From: Microcaldota archaeon
GTDB taxonomy: Archaea; Micrarchaeota; Micrarchaeia; Micrarchaeales; Micrarchaeaceae
Assembly (NCBI GenBank): GCA_030037495.1
Contig: JASHRG010000030.1
Span: 1-64,000 of the forward strand
Reading direction: 5' to 3'
Length of the DNA stretch: 64,000 nt
Below the pieces are notes generated by a model that was not told the DNA's origin, ran no database searches, and worked only from the letters and a program-made list of their open reading frames with translations. This document shows positions 35,732-44,645 of the stretch, in pieces (within the stretch, counting starts at the first letter, position 1; the number at the start of each line of letters is the position of its first letter). The translations under genes were made by a program, and so were the position numbers.

Positions 35732-37044
35732 GGCACAAGCCTGTCCGGGGTTCTTGGGAAGAGCGTTGCCTCCCTTATGTTTGATATTCCAAGGAGCTTC
35801 ATGGTGAATCTCTCTATTCCAAGGCTGAATCCCCCGTGTGGCGGAGCCCCGTACCTAAAGAACTCTGTAAACCATTTAAGGTTCTCAATGTTGTAGCCCT
35901 TGAGCTTCACCTGCTCAACTATCTTTTCATATCTGTGCTCCCTCTGGCCCCCGCTGCTAAGCTCAACTCCCTTGTAAAGAAGGTCCGTGCTCCTTGCGTA
36001 TGTCGGGTCTTCATCAACCCTCATCACGTAGAAGGGCTTTACAGCGAACGGAAACCTATTGATGAATACAAAATCGGACTTGTATTTCTCTCTTGCATAT
36101 TCGCCCAGCGCTATCTCTCCTTTCTTGTCATAGTCCTCCTGGCCCCTTTTCGGGTGCAAGCCTTTCTTTTCCAAAATGTCATACACTTCAGGGAATTCCA
36201 GCACTGGGAACGGCGTCTTCGGGGCCTTAAAATCAGCATCAAAGAGCTTCAGCTCCTCCCCGCATTCTGCTACAACTCCCTTTATTGCGCTCGCAACCAT
36301 CTCCTCCTCAATCTTCATCACATCTCTTTCATCATCTATGAAGGACATTTCAGCAGCACATGTCCTGTGCTCTGTCATGTGGAATGGCGTATTGCTCTGC
36401 TCCGCCCTCCAGCTAGGCCCTATCTCGTAGATCTTCTCGAACCCTGCCAGCATGAGCAATTGCCTATGCAACTGCGGATCCTGCCTTAGAAATGCGTCCT
36501 TTCCGAAATGCTTGAGCTTGAATACCTCGCTTCCTCCCTCTGCAGAGACTCCCATGAGGCTTGGCGTGAACGTCTGCATGAACTTTTGCGAGTAGAGGTA
36601 CCTTTGGAAACCCTCCATAAGCTTTGACTGTATCACAAAGATCGCTGCCTGCTTTGGGTTCCTCAGATCAAGCGCCCTCCAGTCTAGCCTCTTGTCAACG
36701 TTTGTCTCAATGCTGCCCTCTATGTCGATCGGAGAAGCTCCCATGGGCCTGCTCACCACGGTTATCTTGCTTGGTATTATCTCTGCGCCCAGGGCGCTCT
36801 GGATCTTTTCAGGGACGGTTCCATCAACAATCACAAAGTAATTCGGCGCAAGCTCCTCGGTAGCCTTTACTAGCTTCTTGTCTATCTTCTCATTCAGCGC
36901 TGTTATCTGGATAACCCCTGTTATGTCCCTCACCCAGATGAACCTGCCGGTCTTGAGCTCCTTTACCCTGCTTACCCTGCCTGCTATCCTTATCTTGCTT
37001 CCAGGCGTCTTCGCAGAATCCTTAATGTAGTCTACTCTCATCAT
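35728..37044 (-). CDS. aspS: Aspartyl-tRNA synthetase, archaeal type
   Basis: A 438-residue class IIb enzyme. An N-terminal OB domain (KIRIAGRVSRVKELKTGRFI) is followed by the catalytic core with motif 2 in IGPSWRAEQSNT and motif 3 in GGFSLGIERFTMKLL. Whether it also charges tRNA-Asn is moot here: a separate AsnRS exists (41427-42749). ATG 37044 (or 37041) fits a TATA element near 37080; TTG 37074 is less likely. Confidence 0.95.
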   Translation of the reverse strand: MMRVDYIKDSAKTPGSKIRIAGRVSRVKELKTGRFIWVRDITGVIQITALNEKIDKKLVKATEELAPNYFVIVDGTVPEKIQSALGAEIIPSKITVVSRPMGASPIDIEGSIETNVDKRLDWRALDLRNPKQAAIFVIQSKLMEGFQRYLYSQKFMQTFTPSLMGVSAEGGSEVFKLKHFGKDAFLRQDPQLHRQLLMLAGFEKIYEIGPSWRAEQSNTPFHMTEHRTCAAEMSFIDDERDVMKIEEEMVASAIKGVVAECGEELKLFDADFKAPKTPFPVLEFPEVYDILEKKGLHPKRGQEDYDKKGEIALGEYAREKYKSDFVFINRFPFAVKPFYVMRVDEDPTYARSTDLLYKGVELSSGGQREHRYEKIVEQVKLKGYNIENLKWFTEFFRYGAPPHGGFSLGIERFTMKLLGISNIREATLFPRTPDRLVP

Positions 37045-37098
37045 CGTGTTCACAATTCTATTTATCTGCTCCAACTAAGTTTATAAACACGACGCTAG

Positions 37099-38646
37099 TC
37101 ATGCGCCAAGCATTTTCTGTCTTGTTACTATATAAGTACCTGTTTCAAGCTGGTCCTTTATCCTCATCACGAGTTCGCGCATTTTTCTTTCTTTCATCTT
37201 TGCAATTAGATGGTAAGCCTCGTCCTTTGTTCCCTTTGTTATCAAAATCACGACCTCGCCGAACCTGAACCTTCCTGTTCTTCCCTTCCTCTGTATGTTC
37301 CTTATCTCGCTCGCCACAGGTTCATAGAATATCACAGCATCAACAGAAGGTATGTCAAGGCCCTCTTCGCCGATTGATGTTGCGACAAGCACGTCAAACT
37401 CCCTCTCACGGAAAGCTGCAATGGTGCTGGCCTGGTCCGCGTTTGTAACCCCGTCCTTCTTGCCCACAAATGCTCTTGCCTTTATCCCATTGAGCTGCAT
37501 CAGCTCAACAAGCTTCTTTATCGTTGACCTGTACTGGACGAACACCATGACGCTCCTTCCCTCGTATTTCTCCTTTATTATCTGTATTGTCTTGAACATC
37601 TTCGGGTGTTCTATTCCTTTTGCAAGCGCGTCCCTTGCAGCAAGCTCTGCTCCAATCACTGCAGCATTCTTCAGTATGCTCTGTACGGCCCTGCCCTTCT
37701 GCTCCCTCTCCCTGAGTCCTTTTATGTAGCTCAGGAATGGATGAAGTCCCTCTGTGGAGGCAAGCTCATAGGCATGAAGAAGGTCAAGCACGTAGACATA
37801 GTCAAACATCGCGGCAAACCTATAGTTCGTTGCCTGTATCTTCTTTATGTTGCTGCCCAGCTCAATCAATCTTCCCTTTGGCAGCCTCTCTATGTACCTG
37901 AACGGACTTAGCCCCTTGTCATAGAGCTTCCCAAGGTGCTCCTCTATTACCGGCTTGAGCAGCCTGAGTATCTCATCAATCTCTGGGGTTTTCTCAACGT
38001 GCACGTCAATCGTCTCCTTGCCCATCACGTAGCTCGCAACGTCAGGGTCGGATGACACCCTGATCTCTATGTTCCTTATGCCCATTGTGTCAATGAGCGC
38101 ATCAACCTTGTCCTTCTTGCTTCCTGGCGAGGCTGTGAGCCCAACCAGCTGTATCCCCTGCTCTTTGCACTCATCTGCGATGTATGTGTATGCGTACCTT
38201 CCCACCGCTCTGTGGCATTCATCGAATATCACTATGCCGAAGTTTTCCAGCGAAAGCCTTCCAGACTTTAGGTCATTCGCTATCGTCTGCGGCGTTGCGG
38301 CTATCACCTTTGCGCTTTCTTCAAGTTTCTTTCTTTTCGAGGCCCCAGTGCTTCCTGTGGAAAGCAGCAGCTTGTCAGGTTCTATTTTCAGGAATGCGGC
38401 AAGCGACTTGTAGTGCTGTTCGCTTAGCGGCTTTGTCGGCGCAAGGATTATCGCTTTTTTGCCGCTGTATACGGCATTCGCTATAGCAAAAACGCCAATA
38501 AGTGTTTTCCCCAAGCCTGTGGGCAGTATTACAAGCGAATTCTTTCCTGAAAAAATGCTCTTTGCTATGTTTATCTGGTAATCCCTTGGTTCAACCAGCT
38601 TTGTGTCGACCAATTTACCGCAATCGCCAAGCTCCTTCCAGTCCAT
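37099..38646 (-). CDS. Hef-type DEAD/DEAH helicase, no nuclease domain
   Basis: 515 residues. Motif I PTGLGKT, Ia APTKPLSEQH, II DECH, III TASPG, the insert domain typical of Hef/FANCM (IEERLG region: PVIEEHLGKLYDKGLSP), and VI QRKGRTGRF. Full archaeal Hef also has a C-terminal XPF nuclease of about 220 residues; this protein ends right after the helicase, and AspRS follows directly, so the nuclease half is absent. Role: fork repair and structure-specific unwinding. Confidence 0.9.
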   Translation of the reverse strand: MDWKELGDCGKLVDTKLVEPRDYQINIAKSIFSGKNSLVILPTGLGKTLIGVFAIANAVYSGKKAIILAPTKPLSEQHYKSLAAFLKIEPDKLLLSTGSTGASKRKKLEESAKVIAATPQTIANDLKSGRLSLENFGIVIFDECHRAVGRYAYTYIADECKEQGIQLVGLTASPGSKKDKVDALIDTMGIRNIEIRVSSDPDVASYVMGKETIDVHVEKTPEIDEILRLLKPVIEEHLGKLYDKGLSPFRYIERLPKGRLIELGSNIKKIQATNYRFAAMFDYVYVLDLLHAYELASTEGLHPFLSYIKGLREREQKGRAVQSILKNAAVIGAELAARDALAKGIEHPKMFKTIQIIKEKYEGRSVMVFVQYRSTIKKLVELMQLNGIKARAFVGKKDGVTNADQASTIAAFREREFDVLVATSIGEEGLDIPSVDAVIFYEPVASEIRNIQRKGRTGRFRFGEVVILITKGTKDEAYHLIAKMKERKMRELVMRIKDQLETGTYIVTRQKMLGA

Positions 38647-38701
38647 AATAATTGGTCTTATTCTCAGCAATAAATAGCTTTCTTTCTATATTCTAGTAGA
38701 G

Positions 38702-39433
38702 TTGGGTTGTTTCTTGAAAGACAACGAGGTAGTGTTCCTTAACTCAGTTTTCTTTGTCATAGGCTTCACGCTAGTCTTTTCCATTGTTGGCATACTCTTC
38801 CAGACCCTGCTTCTTCACATATCATACCAGGCAATGGAAGTGGTAAGGGTAATCGGTGGCCTGATAATACTTGCATTTGGGCTGTTGCTGATGGCTTCAG
38901 CATGGTATGTCATACCCTTCTTCGCAACAGAGCACAAGATCCGCTTCAAGAGGCTTGAGAACAGCTATGTATCATCGCTGTTGTTCGGGGTTGGCTTTGC
39001 GCTCGGCTGGACCCCCTGCGTTGGCGCAATACTTGGCGCGATATACACCCTGGCGGCAACACAGCCAGGGCTTGGCTTCCTTCTTTTGATGGCTTACTCG
39101 CTTGGCCTTGGCATCCCGTTCCTGATATTCGGGGCCTTCATGTCAAGGCTCACAGACTTCATGAAGAGGATACGCCTGTTCCTAAAGTACTTCAATGTGA
39201 TAGGGGGACTGTTCCTTGTTGCAATGGGGATCCTAGTGATTACAGGGTACATAGGTGAATTAGCCGTATTCCTTGTAGGCACAAGCGGTTCAATGTCGTT
39301 CAGCGAACAGCTAAATTTCCTCTTTGCCATATTTGCCGGTGTGTTGACATTCCTGTCACCGTGCATACTTCCGCTGCTCCCTGCCTACATATCGTACATG
39401 GCGGGCACAACCGCCCAAAAGGCAAGTAGATGA
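38702..39433 (+). CDS. CcdA-like thiol-disulfide membrane transporter with permuted helix order
   Basis: 243 residues and six membrane helices. The canonical CcdA first helix, with FLSPCILPLLPAYISYMAG, stands at the C-terminus (Ser219-Cys221). The protein opens with what is normally helix 2 (VFLNSVFFVIGFTLVFSIVG). The second Cys helix FALGWTPCVGAILGA (Cys106) lies in the middle, followed by MAYSLGLGIPFLIFGAF. So helix order is 2-3-4-5-6-1. CcdA passes electrons across the membrane through these Cys. No ATG is available; TTG 38702, TTG 38714 or GTG 38732 could start it. It overlaps the next gene as ATGA. Confidence 0.85.
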   Translation: MGCFLKDNEVVFLNSVFFVIGFTLVFSIVGILFQTLLLHISYQAMEVVRVIGGLIILAFGLLLMASAWYVIPFFATEHKIRFKRLENSYVSSLLFGVGFALGWTPCVGAILGAIYTLAATQPGLGFLLLMAYSLGLGIPFLIFGAFMSRLTDFMKRIRLFLKYFNVIGGLFLVAMGILVITGYIGELAVFLVGTSGSMSFSEQLNFLFAIFAGVLTFLSPCILPLLPAYISYMAGTTAQKASR

Positions 39434-40533
39434 AGAAACAAAACAACGTGTATATTGCAGTGTTCGGGGTCATAGCGCTGATAATAATAGCAGCAGCAGT
39501 ATCTACGCTGTTCTTCAACCAGAGCGCGGCTCCAAGCACGGCTTCGCTCTCGCTTGCAAACCTCACGAACTACGGCCCAGCGCCAAACATTGTTGGTATA
39601 AGCGCATGGATAAACTCGCAGCCATTGAACATTACACAGCTAAGAGGAAAGGTAGTCCTTGTAGACTTCTGGACCTATTCATGCATCAACTGCATAAGGA
39701 CCATACCGTATCTAGAGGCGTTGCAGAAGGAATACGGCAACTACGGCCTTGTAATAATAGGCGTGCACACTCCTGAGTTCCAGTTCGAGCACAATCTAAG
39801 CAACGTGGAAGCGGCCGTAAAGAGGTTCAACATAACATACCCGGTTGCACTGGACAACAACTACTCAACATGGGATGCGTATGGCAATGAGTACTGGCCA
39901 GCGGATTACCTTATAGACAAGAACGGTGACGTGAGGTACATCTCATTCGGCGAGAGCCCCACCAGCTTCAACCAGACGCAGCAGGTTATAAGGGAGCTGC
40001 TTGAGAACGCGAGCTACACGCCACCATCAAGCCTTGTTGATGTGAAAGACATATTGAACTTCACGCAGCAGATAAGCCCTGAGATGTATCTGGGTAGCCA
40101 GGAAATTGCCCAGGGCCGGATCAACTACTTCTCAAGCGAAGACAACATAGCTCCTGGGCAGAACACAACCTACCAGGCGCTGAACATAAGCATGAACGAC
40201 ACGATATACTTAGCTGGAACCTGGTACAGCGCACCAGACAGTATGATAGCAGTGAACAATTCAAGGCTGTTCCTGATATACAGGGCCAGCAGGGTGAACG
40301 TAGTAGCTGGCGTGTCGGGGGCAAACTACAGCACCATAAGAATAACCCTTGATGGAAACAGTGTCCCATCACAAGAGCTTGGTGGCGATGCAAGCATTGT
40401 AGACGGAAACGCGATTGTCAATGTAAGCTCATACAGACTGTATAACATCGTGTCAACGCAGTCATACGGATGGCACACGCTTGAGATAAACGCCAGCAGG
40501 GGCTTCAGGATATACACGTTTACATTCGGCTGA
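39430..40533 (+). CDS. DipZ-like secreted thioredoxin with C-terminal beta domain
   Basis: 367 residues. A membrane anchor at about 9-28 (VFGVIALIIIAAAVSTLFF), then a TlpA/DipZ-class thioredoxin fold with CINC at 85-88 in WTYSCINCIRTIP, and the insert HTPEFQFEHNLSNV typical of DipZ. After about residue 210 comes a beta-rich domain (INYFSSEDNI; LAGTWYS; WHTLEINASRGFRIYTFTF) like the carbohydrate-binding-type tail of DipZ. The catalytic part faces outside and is probably kept reduced by the overlapping CcdA-like gene. Confidence 0.88.
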   Translation: MKKQNNVYIAVFGVIALIIIAAAVSTLFFNQSAAPSTASLSLANLTNYGPAPNIVGISAWINSQPLNITQLRGKVVLVDFWTYSCINCIRTIPYLEALQKEYGNYGLVIIGVHTPEFQFEHNLSNVEAAVKRFNITYPVALDNNYSTWDAYGNEYWPADYLIDKNGDVRYISFGESPTSFNQTQQVIRELLENASYTPPSSLVDVKDILNFTQQISPEMYLGSQEIAQGRINYFSSEDNIAPGQNTTYQALNISMNDTIYLAGTWYSAPDSMIAVNNSRLFLIYRASRVNVVAGVSGANYSTIRITLDGNSVPSQELGGDASIVDGNAIVNVSSYRLYNIVSTQSYGWHTLEINASRGFRIYTFTFG

Positions 40534-40578
40534 TCCAAAGCCTCAGTATTAAATAATTTCTTTCTATAACCTATTCAA

Positions 40579-40650
40579 GCCGCAATAGCTTAGTGGGAAA
40601 GCGTCCCGCTGAAGACGGGAAGACCGCAGGTTCAAATCCTGCTTGCGGCA
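40579..40650 (+). tRNA. tRNA-Phe (anticodon GAA)
   Basis: Acceptor GCCGCAA/TTGCGGC, D arm, anticodon stem TCCCG/CGGGA with loop CTGAAGA (anticodon GAA), T stem GCAGG/CCTGC with TTCAAAT. Discriminator A. No intron, no encoded CCA. Confidence 0.96.
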
Positions 40651-40654
40651 TCCT

Positions 40655-41380
40655 CTATATTATTGAAGTGAGCACGAAGATCAGCACCACTGCTGCTACC
40701 ATCGGTATCATCATCTTCCAGTAGGTGTGCTCAAAGGTTTCCCTGAGTATGCTGGATGCGCCCAGGTAGATGAACTCGCCAACGAATACGGCGAGTATGA
40801 AGGCGAGGTAGGTCTCTGGTATGCTCACGGCAAAAGTTGCCAGCACTCCTATTATTGGCGCAATCGCGTCAAGCAGCAGGAATATTGATGCGTTCCTGTC
40901 CTTGTGCCTGTTCCTGAACATCACGGTAACGGTGTTTATGCCGTCGTTGAAGTCATGGAATATCACTGCCAGGGCAACGATGATACCAAGCGCAGGGTTT
41001 GCCTGGAAAGAGACACCTATTGCAACGCCATCAAGGAAACTGTGTATGACAAGGCTTGATGCAGCTATCGGGCCCATGATATGGCCCTTTTCCTCCTGCC
41101 CGTGCTCGTGGAAGTGGTGCGTGAGGAAGAACCTCTCAAGCAGGTTGTAGAAAAGATACGATGCAACAAGCGCAACAAGAAGGTCCCTTATCGGTATGTT
41201 GAGCGTAGCCGAGATGCTAAGCACTTCTGGGAACAGGTCGAAGAAAGCCACGGCAACAAGGCTGCCTGCTGCAAACGCAAAGAAATAGGGAAGATACCTC
41301 TTCAGCTTTATGGCAAAGGTTCCCCCTATAAGCGTTGAGAGGAAAGTCAGGAATGCCAGAAGAACGACAATGTAGTCCAT
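40655..41380 (-). CDS. ZIP-family metal transporter
   Basis: A 241-residue membrane protein with about eight helices. Metal-binding helix motifs HSFLDGVAIG and HDFNDG, preceded by a His-rich loop (THHFHEHGQEEKGH), match the ZIP family. It would import Zn or a similar divalent cation into the cytoplasm. It ends 4 nt after tRNA-Phe on the opposite strand. Confidence 0.9.
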   Translation of the reverse strand: MDYIVVLLAFLTFLSTLIGGTFAIKLKRYLPYFFAFAAGSLVAVAFFDLFPEVLSISATLNIPIRDLLVALVASYLFYNLLERFFLTHHFHEHGQEEKGHIMGPIAASSLVIHSFLDGVAIGVSFQANPALGIIVALAVIFHDFNDGINTVTVMFRNRHKDRNASIFLLLDAIAPIIGVLATFAVSIPETYLAFILAVFVGEFIYLGASSILRETFEHTYWKMMIPMVAAVVLIFVLTSII

Positions 41381-41426
41381 TTCAATACCTGCGCGAACTG
41401 ATTATTTTGACCGAGGTATTATTAAG

Positions 41427-42749
41427 CTATGGCTCCAGCCTGTTCATTGTTCTTGGGAAAGGAATAGCATCCCTTATTGTCTCAAGCTTGAGCATCCACC
41501 TGCAGAGCCTCTCTGAACCCATGCCAAACCCTGAATGGGGAACGCTTCCATACTTTCTTAATTCAAGATACCATCTGTAGTCCTTCTCCTTGAGCTTTTG
41601 CTCCTTGAGCCTTCTTACCAGTTCATCATAGCTCTCAACCCTTTCGCTCCCTCCAAGTATCTCGCCTATCCCCTCAGGAGCAAGCAGGTCAGAGTCAAGC
41701 ACTGTTCTTGGGTCCTTTTGGTTTATCTTCATGTAAAATGCCCTCATCTCCTTTGGCTGGTTTACCAAGAATGTCGGCTGCTTCCTCTCTTTCATCAGCG
41801 TCTTCTCCTCGTCAAGGCCTATGCTGTCCCCCCACTTCAGACCAAGCTCCTTGAGCGCCTTCTCGTATGTCATCTTCTCAAAAGGCCCCTTTATCGCAAG
41901 CAGGTCTTTTGGGTCCCTGTTGTACTTTTTCAATAGCTCGGGATGCTTCTTTGCCATCTGGTGGCATAGGTGCTCAACCAAATCCCCCATGAGCCTCATG
42001 TTCATCTCAAAGTCAAAGAATGCCTCCTCAGGCTCAAGCTGCCAGAATTCTGTTAAGTGCCTTGGCGTCCTGCTAGGCTCTGCCCTGAAAGATGGGGCAA
42101 ACGCATAAACAAGAGGGTATCCCTCTATCATCGCCTCGCTGTAGAGCTGCGCTGTCTGTGAGAGATAGGCCTTCTTGTCAAAGTATTTTACCTCAAAGAC
42201 CGTGGATCCGCCTTCAGCAGCAGATGATGTGAACATAGGAGGCTGCACCTCAAGGAATCCCATGCCATCAAGGAAGCTCCTTGCCTCCTGCATCAGATAG
42301 GCCTTGAACCTCAGCACATTCACTATGTGCTGTGATCTCACCCACAAATGCCTCACATCAAGAAGGAACTCTGTGCTCTGGTCCTTCCCTATAGGGAACG
42401 CGTCTCCCCTGAAATAGGTAACAAGCTCTTTTGCCCTTATCTCGTAGCCATCAGGGGCCCTTTCGTCCTTGGCAACCGTGCCATGAGCATAAACCACTGA
42501 TTCAAGGAACACGTCGTTCGCGTCCTTCCAGGTCTTTTCCGTGACATCGTCCTTTTTCACAGCGCACTGCACTATCCCCGTGCCGTCTCTTATTATGACA
42601 AAGGCGAGGTTTGTGCTCGCCCTTTGTCTATGCACCCATCCCCTTACAAAGACCTCTTTTCCAACATGGTCCCTAAGGTCTGAGATCTTAGTTATTCTGC
42701 TCTCGCTCCTGGAAAGCGTGTCCTTGAGCAGTTCATCGAGCTTTAACAT
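41427..42749 (-). CDS. asnS: Asparaginyl-tRNA synthetase
   Basis: A 440-residue class IIb enzyme. The OB domain (VFVRGWVHRQRASTNLAFV) is followed by class II core with motif 2 in FAPSFRAEPSRTPRHLTEF (the RHLTEFWQLE region is AsnRS-type) and motif 3 in SGFGMGSERLCRW. With AspRS present too, direct asparaginylation is likely. ATG 42749 is preferred to TTG 42782. Confidence 0.93.
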   Translation of the reverse strand: MLKLDELLKDTLSRSESRITKISDLRDHVGKEVFVRGWVHRQRASTNLAFVIIRDGTGIVQCAVKKDDVTEKTWKDANDVFLESVVYAHGTVAKDERAPDGYEIRAKELVTYFRGDAFPIGKDQSTEFLLDVRHLWVRSQHIVNVLRFKAYLMQEARSFLDGMGFLEVQPPMFTSSAAEGGSTVFEVKYFDKKAYLSQTAQLYSEAMIEGYPLVYAFAPSFRAEPSRTPRHLTEFWQLEPEEAFFDFEMNMRLMGDLVEHLCHQMAKKHPELLKKYNRDPKDLLAIKGPFEKMTYEKALKELGLKWGDSIGLDEEKTLMKERKQPTFLVNQPKEMRAFYMKINQKDPRTVLDSDLLAPEGIGEILGGSERVESYDELVRRLKEQKLKEKDYRWYLELRKYGSVPHSGFGMGSERLCRWMLKLETIRDAIPFPRTMNRLEP

Positions 42750-42859
42750 CAGATTACCAAAAAGCCATGGGTTAATCGGCAAGCAGCCTATTAAACATTC
42801 TGTATAAAGGAAAAGCCAAGCTTTAATACTTTTTACACAAGATATATTTTACTTGTTTT

Positions 42860-42932
42860 GCGATCGTAGTCTAGCCTGGTAGGACGTTGCCTTGCCAAGG
42901 CAGCAGCCCGGGTTCAAATCCCGGCGGTCGCA
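42860..42932 (+). tRNA. tRNA-Gly (anticodon GCC)
   Basis: Acceptor GCGATCG/CGGTCGC, D stem GTCT/GGAC, anticodon stem TTGCC/GGCAG with loop TTGCCAA, T stem CCGGG/CCCGG with TTCAAAT. Anticodon GCC. Discriminator A. Confidence 0.95.
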
Positions 42933-43076
42933 TATTTGGTTTTACCAGAGTAATCCCGACTGCAACACAATTTTCAAAATACTTTTTGTCGCCAAAGGTT
43001 CAAATCCCGCACATTTCGCTTTTATGGAAATTTCGCTTTTCGATAACAATAAGATCGAAACCGAGGGTTCAAAATC
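42911..43076 (+). repeat. T-arm-like repeats downstream of tRNA-Gly
   Basis: GGTTCAAATCCCG of the tRNA T arm (42911-42923) recurs exactly at 42997-43009, and GGGTTCAAAATC at 43065-43076 is a looser copy. They resemble partial tRNA 3' ends left by integration events. The gene-free stretch 42933-43227 holds only these and a short direct repeat ATTTCGCTTTT near 43013 and 43030. Confidence 0.45.
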
Positions 43077-43227
43077 TAGAACTCATCCTTGCGCTTAAAA
43101 CGTATTCTCCTCAGGATATACATCCGCATCGCTAGAAAATGTTCATATGCTGTGAGCATCTCTTCATAACATTTAGATATGATAACTATAGAAATCATTA
43201 AATATCTTTACGAATAACATAGTTAAT

Positions 43228-44511
43228 ATGGAATATATTTATAGGATTCTATTAGACGATATAAAGAGATGGGTCGATCGCAGAGAGATAATGGCGATTA
43301 GAGGCCCTAGGCAAAGCGGCAAAACTACACTCCTGCGAATGCTGATCGAATGGCTACAAAATGAACACGATGTAAGTAAGGATCGCATAATCTATGTAAC
43401 ATTTGAGGACAGAGAACTCCTTGACAGCTTTACCATAGATCCAATCGGGTTCATAGAGAGATACGCTCCTGAAGATGGTAAGTATTACTTCATCATCGAT
43501 GAGGCACAATACTGCAACAAGTTAGGGGAGAATCTCAAGCTGATATACGATACGAAGGAAAACATAAAACTGATAGTAACAGGCTCGTCATCGCTAGAGC
43601 TTACCGCACAGACTGGCAAATTCCTAGTAGGCCGCCTTTTTGAATTCGAATTGATGCCGCTAAACTTTTATGAGTTCCTAATAGTAAAAGATAAAGGATT
43701 GGCGTCGATTTTCCAGAGGGAACAGCTAAAATTGCTAAACCTACTTTCAGGTACTAAAACTCCCGCCACTAAAAGTAAAGGCGCGTTCATCGGTGAAATG
43801 CTCGAGTATCTAGACGAATTCGTATCTTTTGGCGGTTACCCTGAGGTTGTGAAGAGTCGAAGCGATAAAGAGAAGAACATTGTGCTCAAAGGAATAGTGA
43901 ACACCTATATCGAGAAGGATGTTCTCTCGTACCTGCACATAACCGATACGATAAAATTCAGAAAACTGATCACTCTCCTTGCCGCTTCAAATGGCACCAT
44001 GCTAAAAATAGGCGATATTGCAAGCCAGATAAGCAGCTATTTCAAGGAAGTAGAAAAATTACTTAATATACTGGAGCAGACATACGTTCTGAGCTTGGTG
44101 AGGCCCTATCATAAAAACTTAGTAACAGAGTTGAGGAAGAATCCAAAAATCTACTTTATGGACACTGGTCTACGAAACTATCTCGTCAGTGATATGAACT
44201 CGCTAGGGAAAAGGCAAGATGCAGGAATCCTGGCCGAAAATTTTGTCTTAAATGAGCTCAGACAGAAAGTTAAGCTGAATTATTGGCGCACAACGTCAAA
44301 AACAGAGGTCGACTTTGTAACAAACAGAACGGATCCGATTCCGATTGAAGTCAAGCTCAGCCACTTTCAGAAGGAAGTCGTAACAAAAAGCATGCATGGA
44401 TTTCTTGGTCCATACAAGTCGAGGTATGGAATAATCGTAACAAAAGATTTCTGGGGCCAGAAGAAGATTGGCAAATCAGAAATAAAGTTCGTACCGATTT
44501 GCTACATATAA
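43228..44511 (+). CDS. AAA-14/DUF4143 ATPase
   Basis: 427 residues. Walker A GPRQSGKTTLL near residue 26, Walker B YFIIDEAQ, sensor VTGSSSLEL, then the C-terminal DUF4143 domain with a PD-(D/E)XK-like segment (AENFVLNEL, TEVDFV, PIEVK). The family is widespread in archaea and often mobile or linked to defence or toxins, but no function is firm. It lies just downstream of tRNA-Gly, is AT-richer than its surroundings, and is probably a late arrival. Confidence 0.9.
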   Translation: MEYIYRILLDDIKRWVDRREIMAIRGPRQSGKTTLLRMLIEWLQNEHDVSKDRIIYVTFEDRELLDSFTIDPIGFIERYAPEDGKYYFIIDEAQYCNKLGENLKLIYDTKENIKLIVTGSSSLELTAQTGKFLVGRLFEFELMPLNFYEFLIVKDKGLASIFQREQLKLLNLLSGTKTPATKSKGAFIGEMLEYLDEFVSFGGYPEVVKSRSDKEKNIVLKGIVNTYIEKDVLSYLHITDTIKFRKLITLLAASNGTMLKIGDIASQISSYFKEVEKLLNILEQTYVLSLVRPYHKNLVTELRKNPKIYFMDTGLRNYLVSDMNSLGKRQDAGILAENFVLNELRQKVKLNYWRTTSKTEVDFVTNRTDPIPIEVKLSHFQKEVVTKSMHGFLGPYKSRYGIIVTKDFWGQKKIGKSEIKFVPICYI

Positions 44512-44645
44512 CAAGTGAGGATAAAATGCAAGCTGGCAGATACAAGTTGATATAGCTCAATGCCGCAGACGAATGCCGTTTCAAACAACAATATCGGCGA
44601 TCGCGCTTTAGAAAGGTATTTATTATCTAGTTTTTAGGCATTATC

